Positions 1-11,789 are shown, numbered from the stretch's first letter. The stretch is 36,420 nucleotides of DNA from Nitratireductor aquibiodomus NL21 = JCM 21793 (GCF_000615975.1 NZ_BAMP01000039.1:1-36420), one strand, 5' to 3'. The notes: a model not told the origin generated them from the letters alone. Translations and numbers: made by a program.

Positions 1-379
1 ACAGCCGCATAGTGTCAACGGCGAAATCCAACTTTTTTGAATTTTTTGCGACACGATTTTCGAGCCGTGGATATGCGCGCTCCGAACGCGCTTTCGCACA
101 GGTGTTGCCATTCATTACATCGTCACATTAGAGTCGAATTTAATGAATAGACGCGGGATGTGATTTCATTGAGCGGCAGCGTGCCGACAACGCATTTGGG
201 CGCTCTTTATATTGACCAGGTATTCATGCGCGTGAGGGTTGGGGAGAAACCTCTGTCATCGTTGTTCTCCGATGCAGCGTTGAATCGCGTTATTTGCCTG
301 TTCGCCGGAGCCCGGCGCATCTTCGCGCTCGGCTTCGCAGTTTGGGGGACAAGACCATGACACCAGGGCGCCATCGGCA
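1..379. other. Upstream non-coding region of the M23 peptidase gene
   Basis: No convincing gene is seen in this stretch. It is more AT-rich than its surroundings near 30-60 and 110-150. An 8-bp inverted repeat, ATTCATTA (110-117) and TAATGAAT (141-148), is separated by 23 bases. A GTG-initiated frame (160-360) has no recognisable content and is treated as chance. A tiny 8-codon frame (ATG 357 to TGA 381-383) is preceded by a purine-rich GGGGGAC at 344-350 and overlaps the peptidase start as ATGA, so it could act as a translational leader. No clear sigma70 promoter was identified. Confidence 0.5.
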
Positions 380-383
380 ATGA
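357..383 (+). promoter_or_regulatory. Possible 8-codon translational leader of the M23 gene
   Basis: ATG at 357 is followed by seven sense codons and TGA at 381-383. The stop overlaps the peptidase ATG (380-382) as ATGA. A purine-rich GGGGGAC lies seven to thirteen bases before ATG 357, while the 380 start lacks a comparable site. Termination-reinitiation coupling would explain how the poorly marked start is used. This is inference from layout; a frame this short can arise by chance. Confidence 0.3.
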
Positions 384-2317
384 GCAACAACACGCATCTG
401 GAACAGGCCATTGGCGAAGACGCCCCGCTGATCGCGGACGGACGCAGCGGTCCGCCCGACCGCCGCGAAATCTCGGCGCGCTGGCTCATCGGTACTTTTC
501 TGACCGGCGTGACATCGACAGTGCTCATGGGCGTCGCACTCTCCGCAGCCCTGGACGGAAGGCAGCAGCTCGCCACACCACCCGAGATCGCCCTTCTCGG
601 CGAGATCGCAGACCCCGCCGGCGAAGCCGCAAAGACCGCGCGCCTCGTCACGCCGCATACGATCAGCCGCGGCGAAGACAGGCGCATGATGGAAGTGTCG
701 ACGGTCATGCGTAGCGGCGACACCGATGTCATCCGAACGCTGCCCTTCGTCCACGCCAAGATGGCGCTGACAGCCAATCATCCAACGGAGAAAGACTACC
801 CGCCATTCGACCCGCTTGCCGTGTTCGCCGAAAACGGAGCCACGAGCACCGCGCGAACCGGCCTTATCTACGGCGCCAAGGTCGAGAGCGAGGTCAGCCT
901 CAAAAGTCATGATTTTCCGCTTCGCTCCTCCGATTTCAGTTCGGCCCGCAGCCTGAGCACGGAAGAGGTGGAGGTTGCCGTGCGCAACACGGGCGCAATC
1001 CTGACCGACGGTGACGTTCAGGTCGCAGCGTTGCACTATGTGGACCCGCAGCGCTTTGGTGACACATTCTCCACACAGGCACTCGCAGCCTTCAGCGCGC
1101 GCGTCATACCCGAGAACGTTTCCATAGCCGCGCGAACCGCGCGGGAAACCGCACCCGAATTCGCCGAGGACCTGATCCCCTTCCGCACCGAGCGTGCGAT
1201 TGCGGAAGTCTTTGCCCAGTCGGGCTACAGGGGCGACGATGTGGACGGTATGGTCGAAGCGATCACCAAGCTGCTCAATGCGCCCGACCTCAAGGCCGGC
1301 ACGCTGCTGCGCGTGGGCGTCGAAATGCGCGGCGAACAAAGCCGCGTCGTGCGCACGAGCGTCTATGAGGGCAGGAAGCATATCGTGACCATCGCCCTGG
1401 ACGATCGCGATCAATACGTGCCGGCAGAGGAACCGGAGATGAATCCCGTTCTTCTTGCTGCGCTCGACCACCCGACCGCGCCGCGCCGGATGCCGCGCGC
1501 CGATCTGCCCCGGGTCTATGATGGCATCTACCGCGCCGCATACGCTTATGGCCTGACGCCGGAGATGACCAAGCGCCTGGTGAAGCTTCTGTCTGCCGAC
1601 GTGGATTTCCAGTCGCGCCTTTCTCCCACAGACAGGCTCGAAGTGTTCTTCTCTGCACCCGACACGGAGAAAAATGCTACCGATCAGTCTGAACTGCTTT
1701 ACGTCAAAGCCAGTTTTGGCGGCACGACACGCACCTTTTATCGCTTTCAGTTTGACGACGGGACCGTCGATTACTTTGACAGCGAGGGGCGCAGTTCGAA
1801 GCGCTTTATGCTGAGAAACCCTGTTCCAAATGGTCGTTTCACATCAGGATACGGCATGCGCCGGCACCCGGTGCTCGGTTACAGCAAGATGCACACCGGG
1901 GTCGACTGGGCCGCGCCACGCGGCACGCCCATCATTGCTGCCGGCGATGGTGTGGTGGAGAAGGCCGGCTGGGCCGGCGGCTATGGCCGGCAAACCATCA
2001 TCCGCCACAACAACGGCTTCAAGACCTCCTACAACCACCAGAGCGGAATTGCCAAAGGCGTGACAGCTGGCGCCCGCATTCGCCAGGGCCAGGTGATTGG
2101 CTATGTCGGCGCAACCGGTCTGGTGACCGGCAACCATCTTCACTACGAGATGATCGTCAACGGCACCAAGGTTGACCCGATGCGCGTGCGCCTGCCTGAC
2201 AATCGCGCACTCAAGGGCGAAGACCTGCTGGCCTTCGAACGCGAACGCAGCCGCATCGATGAACTGCTGAAAGAAAACGAGGATGCTCCGCTTTCGGTGG
2301 CATCGAGCGGAAGCTGA
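380..2317 (+). CDS. M23-family metallopeptidase, membrane-anchored peptidoglycan hydrolase
   Basis: This 645-residue protein has a cytoplasmic N-terminus, one membrane segment at about residues 34-58, a long periplasmic region and a C-terminal M23 (LytM-type) domain at about 480-595. The zinc and catalytic residues are complete: HTGVD gives H505 and D509, and HLH gives H586 and H588. Active LytM enzymes cut peptide cross-links in peptidoglycan, so hydrolysis is expected rather than the activator role of degenerate LytM proteins. The middle region (about 250-450) is probably an adaptor or inhibitory part, by analogy with the family. The ATG at 380 has no strong Shine-Dalgarno site of its own, but it overlaps the stop of an 8-codon upstream frame as ATGA. 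It converges on the exporter gene with 8 bases between stops. The precise substrate is unknown. Confidence 0.9.
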   Translation: MSNNTHLEQAIGEDAPLIADGRSGPPDRREISARWLIGTFLTGVTSTVLMGVALSAALDGRQQLATPPEIALLGEIADPAGEAAKTARLVTPHTISRGEDRRMMEVSTVMRSGDTDVIRTLPFVHAKMALTANHPTEKDYPPFDPLAVFAENGATSTARTGLIYGAKVESEVSLKSHDFPLRSSDFSSARSLSTEEVEVAVRNTGAILTDGDVQVAALHYVDPQRFGDTFSTQALAAFSARVIPENVSIAARTARETAPEFAEDLIPFRTERAIAEVFAQSGYRGDDVDGMVEAITKLLNAPDLKAGTLLRVGVEMRGEQSRVVRTSVYEGRKHIVTIALDDRDQYVPAEEPEMNPVLLAALDHPTAPRRMPRADLPRVYDGIYRAAYAYGLTPEMTKRLVKLLSADVDFQSRLSPTDRLEVFFSAPDTEKNATDQSELLYVKASFGGTTRTFYRFQFDDGTVDYFDSEGRSSKRFMLRNPVPNGRFTSGYGMRRHPVLGYSKMHTGVDWAAPRGTPIIAAGDGVVEKAGWAGGYGRQTIIRHNNGFKTSYNHQSGIAKGVTAGARIRQGQVIGYVGATGLVTGNHLHYEMIVNGTKVDPMRVRLPDNRALKGEDLLAFERERSRIDELLKENEDAPLSVASSGS

Positions 2318-2325
2318 CCGTCGCC

Positions 2326-3885
2326 TCAGTCCGCGGCAGCACCGCCTGACGGTCCGGCCTGCTTCGATTGCTGGGTGAGCCAGGCAACAAGCGCGGAAGC
2401 CACACAGAACCCACACATTATCCAGGCAATCCCCGAGAACGCGGCATCGCTTGCAGTGACACGGGCCGCCTCCAGCGCTTCGGGCAGCGCCGAGCTGGTC
2501 GGCTCCCCATACCCGGGCACAAGCGCCCTTTCCGACCCAACTGCGCTGGCATAGCGATGCGCGGCGAAAGCCCCCATCGCCGCAACGGCCATCAGGCCCG
2601 CAATACGCGAGATGGCATTGTTGATGCCTGAAGCGGCACCGGTGTCCTCATCGTTCACCGAGGTCATGACTGCCGTGGAGAGGGGTGAGACGACCAGCGC
2701 CATCCCCAGCCCCATCAACACCATCATCGGAAATGCGCCCGACCAGAACCGGTGAATGCCAGCACCGGAAATCGCCGCCAGCCCGCCAAAAGCCAGTGCC
2801 ACGACAAGACTTCCCGCCGTTATCGGCAGGCGGGGTCCGACAGCATCTGACAAACGGCCGACGGGCCCCGACAGGCCGGCAATGGCGACAGACAGGGGAA
2901 GAAAAACAAAGGCCGTCGTTGCCTCTCCCAGCCCCCAGCCCGCAATCAGCAGCATGGGCAGGTAGAAGAGGATGCCCGACAGGGCGAAATATAGGACAAA
3001 GGTCGCAATGTTGGCACCTGAAAAGGGCACGATGGCAAACAGCGACAGATCGATCATCGGCGCCTTGCGCGACCGCTCCCAGGCAACGAAGCCGACCAGT
3101 AGGATTGCTCCAAGGATCAGGGGCAGGGTCGCAGCGGACCCACCGCCGCTCCCGGCGTTTTCAGCGGAGAGCGTGGTCAGGCCATAGGACATGGCGCCAA
3201 AGGCAAGCGTTGCAAGCACCGCGCCCGCGACATCCAGTTTTCGATCACCCGTCGGCTGATCCGCCGGCACACGCAGAAGCATTGCGACAGCAAGCACCCC
3301 GAGCGGCAGATTGATCGCAAAAATGACACGCCAGGCAGCATCACCGAAGACCGACAGGAGCAGACCGCCGAAAACCGGGCCGATCGCCGTGGTCAGGGCG
3401 GAAGATGCCGCCCATATTCCAATCGCCCTGCCCCGTTCCTCCTTGGGATAGGCCTTGGCGATGATCGCCAGACTGCCCGGCACCATGAACGCCGCACCCA
3501 CCCCCTGCACCCCGCGCGAGAGGATCAGGGTGCTGGCCGATGGAGCGGCGGCGCACGCCATTGAAGCCAGGATGAAAAGAACGATGCCCGCGATGAAGGT
3601 CTTTCGCAGGCCGAATTTGTCGCCTGCTCCGCCACCGACGAGGATCAGAGCCGCCAGCGCCAGTGCGTAGGCGTTGGAAATCCACTGCGCATCGGCAAGA
3701 GAAGCGCCAAGGTCTGCGCGCATCGCCGGCATGGCGACCGATACGACAGATCCGTCAATGAAACCGAGCGCCGATGCCAGTATGGCGGCCAGCAGCACAT
3801 AGTGCCGACGCGAGGCCGGGCAAAACGTTCGCTCCGACGCAGCGTCAAGGGCGAGCTCCGGCTCTATCTCGCATGGTCCCTGCAT
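2326..3885 (-). CDS. MFS drug-efflux transporter, DHA2 (EmrB/QacA) family
   Basis: The protein (519 residues from ATG 3885; 532 from an in-frame TTG at 3924) is highly hydrophobic, with about 14 predicted membrane helices, the count expected for the DHA2 group. Visible family motifs are FIDGSVVSVAMP in helix 1, GDKFGLRK (motif A, loop 2-3) and AIGPVFGGLL (motif C, antiporter signature in helix 5). It is expected to export drugs or other small molecules in exchange for protons across the inner membrane; the substrate cannot be read from the sequence. Neither start has a good ribosome binding site; ATG is preferred by codon type. It lies 91 bases after the L,D-transpeptidase gene on the same strand, with no clear terminator between them. 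No adjacent TetR or MarR regulator is present. Confidence 0.88.
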   Translation of the reverse strand: MQGPCEIEPELALDAASERTFCPASRRHYVLLAAILASALGFIDGSVVSVAMPAMRADLGASLADAQWISNAYALALAALILVGGGAGDKFGLRKTFIAGIVLFILASMACAAAPSASTLILSRGVQGVGAAFMVPGSLAIIAKAYPKEERGRAIGIWAASSALTTAIGPVFGGLLLSVFGDAAWRVIFAINLPLGVLAVAMLLRVPADQPTGDRKLDVAGAVLATLAFGAMSYGLTTLSAENAGSGGGSAATLPLILGAILLVGFVAWERSRKAPMIDLSLFAIVPFSGANIATFVLYFALSGILFYLPMLLIAGWGLGEATTAFVFLPLSVAIAGLSGPVGRLSDAVGPRLPITAGSLVVALAFGGLAAISGAGIHRFWSGAFPMMVLMGLGMALVVSPLSTAVMTSVNDEDTGAASGINNAISRIAGLMAVAAMGAFAAHRYASAVGSERALVPGYGEPTSSALPEALEAARVTASDAAFSGIAWIMCGFCVASALVAWLTQQSKQAGPSGGAAAD

Positions 3886-3976
3886 GGAGGGAGCGTAGCC
3901 GCCAAACGGCGCCTCATCAATCAATCAGGGCGGCGCACCGCCGCAATCTGCGCCAACCTCACCTACTCGGCGAAGG

Positions 3977-5464
3977 TTACGGTGACTCCCGCTTGACACG
4001 CTTCGCCAGTTCCTCGGCATCCCAGTTGGTCAGGCGGATACAGCCATGCGAAGCCGTCTTGCCGATCTTGGAAGGATCGGGCGTACCGTGAATGCCGTAG
4101 GTCGGCTTGGACAATGCAATCCAGACAGAACCGACCGGACCGTTGGGACCAGGCGGTATGGTCAGGACCTTGTCGTTGTTGCCCTGTTTGAAGTTGATTT
4201 TTGGATTGTAGGTGTATTCCGGATTGAGGGCGATCCGTGCCACGGTATGTGTTCCCGTTGGCGAGGGTGTGTCGGATGAACCGATCGTCGCGGGATACGC
4301 AGCGACAAGCTGGCCGTCTTCATTATAGGCACGCAGCTGTTTCGCGCTCTTGTCGGCCACGATGCGGGTGACAGCCGCCTTCATGGGTTTCCCGACATTA
4401 ACCACCCTGATGATCGTCCCCGGTCGATTGAAATTCGCGTCCGGGTTGAGCGCGGTCAGATACTTTTCGTCCATATGGAAACGCTCTGCCAGCATCTCCA
4501 CAACGGAGGTATAGGACAGCGCGTCGAGCTGGGCCTTGTGCGCATAATCCGCCGGAATCGATGCAACATAAGGCCCCGCGGCGTCCTCGGCAGTGATGGT
4601 GTACTCCTTGAAGGCCGGGCCGCCGGTGCGCTCCAGCTCCGCCTCGATCCATTCCTTGTCGTAGGTCCTGAGGGTTTGCCCCGTGATCTCGCGATAGGCC
4701 CGGATCGCCTTGTTCACATTGTCGCCGGTGTGGCCATCGATCACGCCGGGTGAGGCACCGACACGATCGAGCAGCACCTGGAACCGGGTCACATCCTCGC
4801 TGACACCGCGCGGCATGACCGCAGCGCTGTCCTTTGGCAGCGTCGGGGTGCCGGACGCATTGCCCGATCCGGAACTGAAGCCGGTGTCCTCGTCAGGGAT
4901 AGCCGCCATACTGTCACGCGGGTCTGGCGCGTCGAGCGGCGCACGTTCGATCGGCGCGCGCCCGTAATTCGGAGCTTCGGGATAAACATTGCGATCGTCG
5001 TATCGAGGAGCCTCGTCATACGACCGATTCGCATAGGGATCCGAATAGCCATTGTCGGGCGCATTGCGCGCCCTGCCACGATCGCGCCGATAACGGTCGA
5101 CCTCGCGCGGATCCGAAAAATCATAAACCTGGCCGTTGAATTCGCGCGGACGCGAGGGCCGGCGCTCATATTGCCTGCTGCCTGGTGCCGGCGAGCGGAT
5201 TTCCACCACCTCGCCAGTAAAGGCATCGACGATGATTTCGCGGCCATACTGATCGATGTAGACATCGAAATCGTAATTCTGCGCGAGCTCTATGGGCGCT
5301 TCTGCGGGCTCGGCATTGAGCACCGTCTGGTTGCCTGCAACGTCACTGGCCGACTGGAATATCTGACCGTTGCGCCGTGTCTCAACCTCCGGCATCGCGG
5401 CCCAGGCAGCCGTCGGCCCCATGGCCAGACACAAAGCGGTCAGCAAATTCAGTTTCACGTTCAT
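3977..5464 (-). CDS. L,D-transpeptidase (YkuD domain) with peptidoglycan-binding-like domain
   Basis: A secreted protein of 495 residues (500 if ATG 5479 is used). The start at 5464 has a GAGG four bases upstream and gives a compact signal peptide with a cleavage-like AWAA near residue 22. A low-complexity, Arg/Pro/Tyr/Asp-rich linker follows to about residue 220, then a peptidoglycan_binding_1-like helical segment (about 225-265, with DGHTG). The C-terminal YkuD domain carries the catalytic signature: H459, then SHGC with the nucleophile C475. Such enzymes form 3-3 cross-links in peptidoglycan or attach proteins to it; in alphaproteobacteria some anchor outer-membrane beta-barrels. The substrate here is not determined. 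It precedes the MFS gene on the same strand. Confidence 0.9.
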   Translation of the reverse strand: MNVKLNLLTALCLAMGPTAAWAAMPEVETRRNGQIFQSASDVAGNQTVLNAEPAEAPIELAQNYDFDVYIDQYGREIIVDAFTGEVVEIRSPAPGSRQYERRPSRPREFNGQVYDFSDPREVDRYRRDRGRARNAPDNGYSDPYANRSYDEAPRYDDRNVYPEAPNYGRAPIERAPLDAPDPRDSMAAIPDEDTGFSSGSGNASGTPTLPKDSAAVMPRGVSEDVTRFQVLLDRVGASPGVIDGHTGDNVNKAIRAYREITGQTLRTYDKEWIEAELERTGGPAFKEYTITAEDAAGPYVASIPADYAHKAQLDALSYTSVVEMLAERFHMDEKYLTALNPDANFNRPGTIIRVVNVGKPMKAAVTRIVADKSAKQLRAYNEDGQLVAAYPATIGSSDTPSPTGTHTVARIALNPEYTYNPKINFKQGNNDKVLTIPPGPNGPVGSVWIALSKPTYGIHGTPDPSKIGKTASHGCIRLTNWDAEELAKRVKRESP

Positions 5465-5592
5465 CGCCCCTCGTCTCATCCCACACGGATAGGCTGTTCG
5501 CCCGCCGGCGATTCGCCATTTGACGAATGATTTACCATAGGAGATGAACCGGACGTGAAGATGGCGGCGGTTGTGGCATTTTCGCGGCGGGC

Positions 5593-5958
5593 TCAGGCCG
5601 TATCGAGCCCCAGTTCCCGCCTGAGCTTTCGGGTCAGGCCCGAAGCCACGATCCGGTGGCTTTCAGCCAGATAATCCGCAAGCGCATCATCATCCATCGT
5701 TTCCCCTGTCTGCCGCTGGATCCACTTCATCCCGCGCGAAGCCAGATAAGGCGCAGGACGCAGTCCCGGCTGCTCCCGGAGCACGTCGAACGCCATATCC
5801 GAACACTTAAAGGAAACCGCAACGTTTCCTTGACTGGCCTGACTGCCGATGGCGAACACCTTGCCACCCACCTTCCAGACATGTGAGCCACCCCATTGAA
5901 CAACATGGGTGGCGTGCGGAAGGGCACCGCAAACCGCGTTGTATCTATCGATCTGCAT
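5593..5958 (-). CDS. MmcQ/YjbR family protein
   Basis: A small 121-residue protein. Features of the MmcQ/YjbR (CyaY-like fold) family are the motif VVQWGGSHVWKVGGKVFA near the N-terminus, the middle FKCSDMAFDVLRE, and a C-terminal RGMKWIQ followed by a helical LADYLAESHRIV. The family is often called DNA-binding on structural grounds, but its biochemical role is not established. It starts 23 bases after the clpB stop on the same strand with no visible terminator in between, so it is probably cotranscribed with clpB and may be induced by heat shock. That last point is inference from position. Confidence 0.85.
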   Translation of the reverse strand: MQIDRYNAVCGALPHATHVVQWGGSHVWKVGGKVFAIGSQASQGNVAVSFKCSDMAFDVLREQPGLRPAPYLASRGMKWIQRQTGETMDDDALADYLAESHRIVASGLTRKLRRELGLDTA

Positions 5959-5981
5959 GTGCCCTCCCCGGCTTTGTCGCG

Positions 5982-8603
<2,622 letters not shown>

Positions 8604-8672
8604 AAGTGTCTCCATTTCCCTGCCGGCCTGCTTTGCAGCACCGGCAACGACCAATGCGACGGGCTCCCATAA

Positions 8673-8699
8673 ACCGTGATCGGATCAGATTATCACGGT
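8673..8699 (-). other. Hairpin in the clpB 5' leader
   Basis: Perfect 8-bp inverted repeat ACCGTGAT (8673-8680) and ATCACGGT (8692-8699) with an 11-base loop. It lies between the proposed heat-shock promoter and the clpB start, about 70 bases upstream of the ATG, so it would form in the 5' untranslated RNA. It does not cover the Shine-Dalgarno site. It could stabilise the mRNA or be an operator; it is not a CIRCE element (no TTAGCACTC). Confidence 0.45.
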
Positions 8700-8726
8700 C
8701 TTCTGTGGCAAGCCCAACTGTTTGGG

Positions 8727-8755
8727 ATATGGGAACATATCCCTATCGGCACAAG
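8727..8755 (-). promoter_or_regulatory. Probable RpoH (sigma32) heat-shock promoter of clpB
   Basis: Read on the minus strand, CTTG (8755-8752) is followed after 18 bases by CCCATAT (8733-8727). This matches the alphaproteobacterial heat-shock pattern of a CTTG -35 and a C-rich C-x-x-ATxT -10. It sits directly after the terminator of the upstream DUF4167 gene and about 120 bases before clpB, a classic RpoH target. An inverted repeat, GGGATATG (8724-8731) and CATATCCC (8736-8743), overlaps the -10 element. Transcription would begin near 8720. Confidence 0.6.
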
Positions 8756-8764
8756 ATGGAGATC

Positions 8765-8793
8765 AAACGAAAACGGCGGGGAAGCCCCGCCGT
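8765..8793 (-). terminator. Rho-independent terminator of the DUF4167 gene
   Basis: Perfect 9-bp GC-rich stem, ACGGCGGGG (8773-8781) and CCCCGCCGT (8785-8793), with a 3-base loop. On the minus strand it is followed by TTTTCGTTT. It lies 25 bases after the DUF4167 stop and separates that gene from clpB, which has its own promoter just downstream. Confidence 0.85.
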
Positions 8794-8817
8794 CGATGTG
8801 TCGTCATGTCAAAATGC

Positions 8818-9515
8818 TCAGCCCTGAGCGGCAATCTCTTCAGAGACCGCTGCCGAGGCCGCAGCTTCGCCGCTGTCGCCACTTTCAGCGTCCTCGGTCT
8901 TGCGGGCACGGGTGCGGCGCGGGCGTTTCGCCGGCTTCTCGCCTTCCTGACCTTCTTCGCCGTCCTCTGCCTTTGCAGCGGCGGGTTTGCGCCCGCGGCG
9001 AGCAGGTTTTGGCTTCTCGTCTTCAGCGCTGCCGTTCATACCGTCGGCGGAATGTCCATTGCCGGCATTCGCATTGCCTTCATCGCCATTCAGCGCCAGC
9101 TCTGCCGGCACACCCTTGATTTCGGGCTGCGGGCCGGAGCCATCTTCGACGCGTTTCTGGCGCTGGGGTTTCTGATTGCCACCGTTGGCCTCCGCAACGT
9201 CTTGGTCGTCACCGTCAACATCAGAATCCTCGCGGTTTTCGCGCGTCTGCTGCTGTTGCTGAAGCTGGGCCTGGGCTGCAGCGATAATGCGATTGTAGTG
9301 CTCCGCATGCTGCAGGTAATTCTCGGCCATCACGCGATCACCGGAACTCTGCGCATCGCGCGCCAGCGTAGCGTATTTATCTGCACCTGTTGTGCGGTTC
9401 CGCGGATTTTTACATCCGGGCCATTGCTCTCGTAGCTGCGTGCTAACGGATTTGGGCCCTTGCGGTTGTTGTTGCCGCGACCGCGCATGCGCCTGTTCTG
9501 CTGTTGTGGCCTCAT
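8818..9515 (-). CDS. DUF4167 domain protein (reading frame broken by one missing base near 9384)
   Basis: The N-terminal frame begins at ATG 9515 with MRPQQQNRRMRGRG, the Arg/Asn/Gln-rich start typical of this rhizobial family, and reads into VKIRGTAQQV before going out of frame. Adding one base near 9384 (GTGCAG to GTGGCAG on the minus strand) continues the family sequence as ADKYATLARDAQSSGDRV and joins the second frame at MAENYLQHAEHYNRIIA. The restored protein is about 232 residues. The conserved DUF4167 domain is the first 80 or so residues; the rest is low-complexity, acidic and basic (poly-Q, then EDGEEG and KPARRGRKP blocks), suggesting nucleic-acid or ribosome contact, but the function is not known. 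It is followed by a strong terminator. The break is probably a sequence error, as in four other genes here. Confidence 0.85.
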
Positions 9516-9833
9516 TCGACTCTCTTGGTTTTCGAGACTGCTTGTTCGAGACAGATTTTTTGAAACGATACTCTTTCAGATAGCGGACGACGGCGGGAAG
9601 CCAGCAGTCTCACATCTCCCCTTGGCTGTACGCCGCTCCGCTTGACGCGGGCGCCAATGCCATAGCTGTTCCGCTTCATATCAGTTGCCGGATAATCCCC
9701 ACAATGAAGCAGAGGCGTAAACGCCTTTAACGACAGCTGGTCCTCGGGAACCGAATCGATAACGGTGCTGTCTGCTTCGTCCCATCCGGTAGCCGGAACC
9801 TAGCGGCATTCTTTTGCAAAGCCAAGCTTTTTT
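9516..9833. other. Intergenic region between prmC and DUF4167
   Basis: About 318 bases without a recognisable gene. It should hold the DUF4167 promoter and leader (minus strand) and any prmC terminator. A short hairpin at 9711-9728, AGAGGCGT and ACGCCTTT around an AA loop with one G-T pair, is followed by no U-run. Near 9815-9832 a weak AAAGC/GCTTT hairpin lies just past the prmC stop. No strong sigma70 promoter was recognised by eye. Confidence 0.4.
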
Positions 9834-10718
9834 TCAACCTCGTTCACGAGCTGTTTCCAGAGCAAAAATCAACACCCGGTCGTGCCCGGCGAGGTCTCGG
9901 CCAAGCTTTTTGAAACGGAAGCCCTGCTCGGTGAAAAGCCCGGTCACACTCTCCCTTTGGTCATGTCCGATCTCTACGGCCACGTTTCCACCGACCGCCA
10001 GATGGCCGGCGCACTCAGCGGCAAGCCGCCTGTAGGCATCCAGACCGTCTTCACCGGCAACCAGTGCACGACGCGGGTCATGCCCGCGGACCTCTATGGC
10101 GAGGTCACGCCAGTCGTCTTCTCGAATATAGGGCGGATTCGAGACGATGAAATCGAAACGTCCGTCAACTCTTTCAAACCAGTCGGACAGACGTGTCTCA
10201 AACCGCGCCCCGTAACCATTCATATCGGCATTGGCTCGCGCCGTTGCAAGCGCATCAGCGGAAATATCCGCGCCAACGGCGTGCGCCGCAGGCAAAACGC
10301 TGAGCAGGGCAAGGGCGATTGCACCGGTTCCGGTTCCCAGATCGAGAATGCGCCAGGGGCGGTCTTCGCCGCCAAGGCGGCGCGCTTCTTCCAGAACAAG
10401 GTCGACAAGCGTTTCTGTGTCCGGGCGCGGTTCCAGAGTTTCCCTGGAGAGCTTCAGATTCAGTCCGTAGAACTCCCTGTGACCGATGATGCGATGCACG
10501 GGTTTGCCGGCAATGCGCTGCTCGACCACCTGTTCTGCCAGAGCGCGCTCAGCATCGGTAATGGGCCTTTCAGGCCGTAATACGGCGTCAAGCCGCGTGG
10601 TTTGCGTGACATGTTCGACCAGAAGACGCGCGTCGAGGGCCGCTTCGCAGATACCTGCCTTTGCCAGCCGCTCCCGCGCCCACGCCAGAAGCGCCCCAAG
10701 CGTCTGCGCGTCAGCCAT
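9834..10718 (-). CDS. prmC: PrmC (HemK), release-factor glutamine N5-methyltransferase
   Basis: The 294-residue enzyme uses S-adenosylmethionine to methylate the Gln of the GGQ motif in RF1 and RF2, which is needed for efficient translation termination. An N-terminal helical domain (1-90) is followed by a Rossmann methyltransferase domain with [10 protein letters not shown] at 126-135 and the substrate-binding NPPY at 194-197. The ATG at 10718 overlaps the end of prfA by eight bases, so translation is probably coupled to that of its own substrate RF1. This prfA-prmC pairing is common in bacteria. Confidence 0.96.
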   Translation of the reverse strand: MADAQTLGALLAWARERLAKAGICEAALDARLLVEHVTQTTRLDAVLRPERPITDAERALAEQVVEQRIAGKPVHRIIGHREFYGLNLKLSRETLEPRPDTETLVDLVLEEARRLGGEDRPWRILDLGTGTGAIALALLSVLPAAHAVGADISADALATARANADMNGYGARFETRLSDWFERVDGRFDFIVSNPPYIREDDWRDLAIEVRGHDPRRALVAGEDGLDAYRRLAAECAGHLAVGGNVAVEIGHDQRESVTGLFTEQGFRFKKLGRDLAGHDRVLIFALETARERG

Positions 10719-11789
10719 CCGCCCCGGTTTCCGCGAGCAGTTTTGCCTGATGATCGGAGATCAGGGCATCGATCACCTCGTCGAGATCGCCTTCGATCAC
10801 CCGGTCAAGCTTGTAGAGAGTGAGGTTGATGCGATGGTCCGTAAGGCGCCCCTGCGGGAAATTATAGGTGCGAATGCGCTCCGAACGATCGCCCGTTCCC
10901 ACCTGTAGACGCCGCGCTTCGGAACGCTCGTCAGCCGCCTTCATGCGCTGCATGTCAAAGAGGCGTGCCCGCAGGATCTGCATGGCGCGGGCCCGGTTCT
11001 GATGCTGAGACTTCTCCGCCTGCAGCACGACAATGCCAGTTGGGATATGGGTGATGCGCACCGCCGAATCGGTGGTGTTGACGTGCTGTCCGCCCGCACC
11101 CGAAGCGCGCATCGTATCAATGCGGATGTCGTCGGGCTTGATATCGACGTCGATATCTTCGCCTCCGGAAGCACTGCAACGGTGGCGGCGGACGTGTGAA
11201 TGCGCCCCTGCGCTTCCGTCGCCGGAACACGCTGCACGCGATGAACGCCTGATTCGAATTTCAGACGCGAAAACACGCCGCGACCAGAAACGGTGGCGAT
11301 GATTTCCTTGTAGCCACCGGCCTCGCCCTCGCTGACTGAGACCACCTCGACCCGCCAGCCCTTCTCCGCGGCGTAGCGTTCATACATGCGGAAGAGATCG
11401 CCAGCGAAAAGTGCGGCCTCGTCGCCGCCGGTGCCCGCACGGATTTCGAGAATGGCGTTCTTGTCGTCGGCTTCATCCTTCGGCAGGAGAAGGATCTGCA
11501 TCTCTTCGCCGAGTGTCTCAATGCGTCCCTCGACGCCCTCAACATCAGCCTCTGCGAGCTCGCGCATTTCCTTGTCGGTCGCCGGATCGGCAAGCATCGA
11601 TTTGAGATCATCGAGTTCAGCTTCGGCCTGGCGCAGCTCGCGAATCTTGCCGGCAACTTCCTGCAGCTCGGAATATTCGGAAGCCAGCTTCACATAAACA
11701 TCCGGTTCCGGCCCAGCCGCCATCTGCGTTTCGATAAGCTCGAAACGTTTGAGAACCTGGTCCATGCGGTCGCGCGGCAAGTCGATCAT
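10711..11789 (-). CDS. prfA: PrfA, peptide chain release factor 1 (frame broken by one missing base at 11160/11161)
   Basis: RF1 recognises UAA and UAG and triggers peptide release. The first frame (from ATG 11789) covers the coiled-coil domain and the codon-recognition domain with the PAT tripeptide at residues 189-191, which identifies RF1 rather than RF2. After residue 210 the frame is lost. Adding one G on the minus strand (GGCGAAG to GGCGGAAG) restores [18 protein letters not shown] and joins the second frame, which contains the catalytic GGQ (233-235 after repair) and the C-terminus. The repaired length is 359 residues, the normal RF1 size. Because RF1 is essential, a sequencing or assembly error is far more likely than a real mutation. 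It lies 21 bases after ptsP and overlaps prmC. Confidence 0.93.

Noticed and set aside
160..360. 66-codon GTG frame before the M23 gene
   Set aside because: No ribosome binding site, no domain, and composition like non-coding DNA.
11150..11170. RF2-style programmed frameshift in prfA
   Set aside because: No in-frame stop or slippery sequence at the site, and RF1 genes are not known to use one; four similar breaks in unrelated genes point to sequence error.
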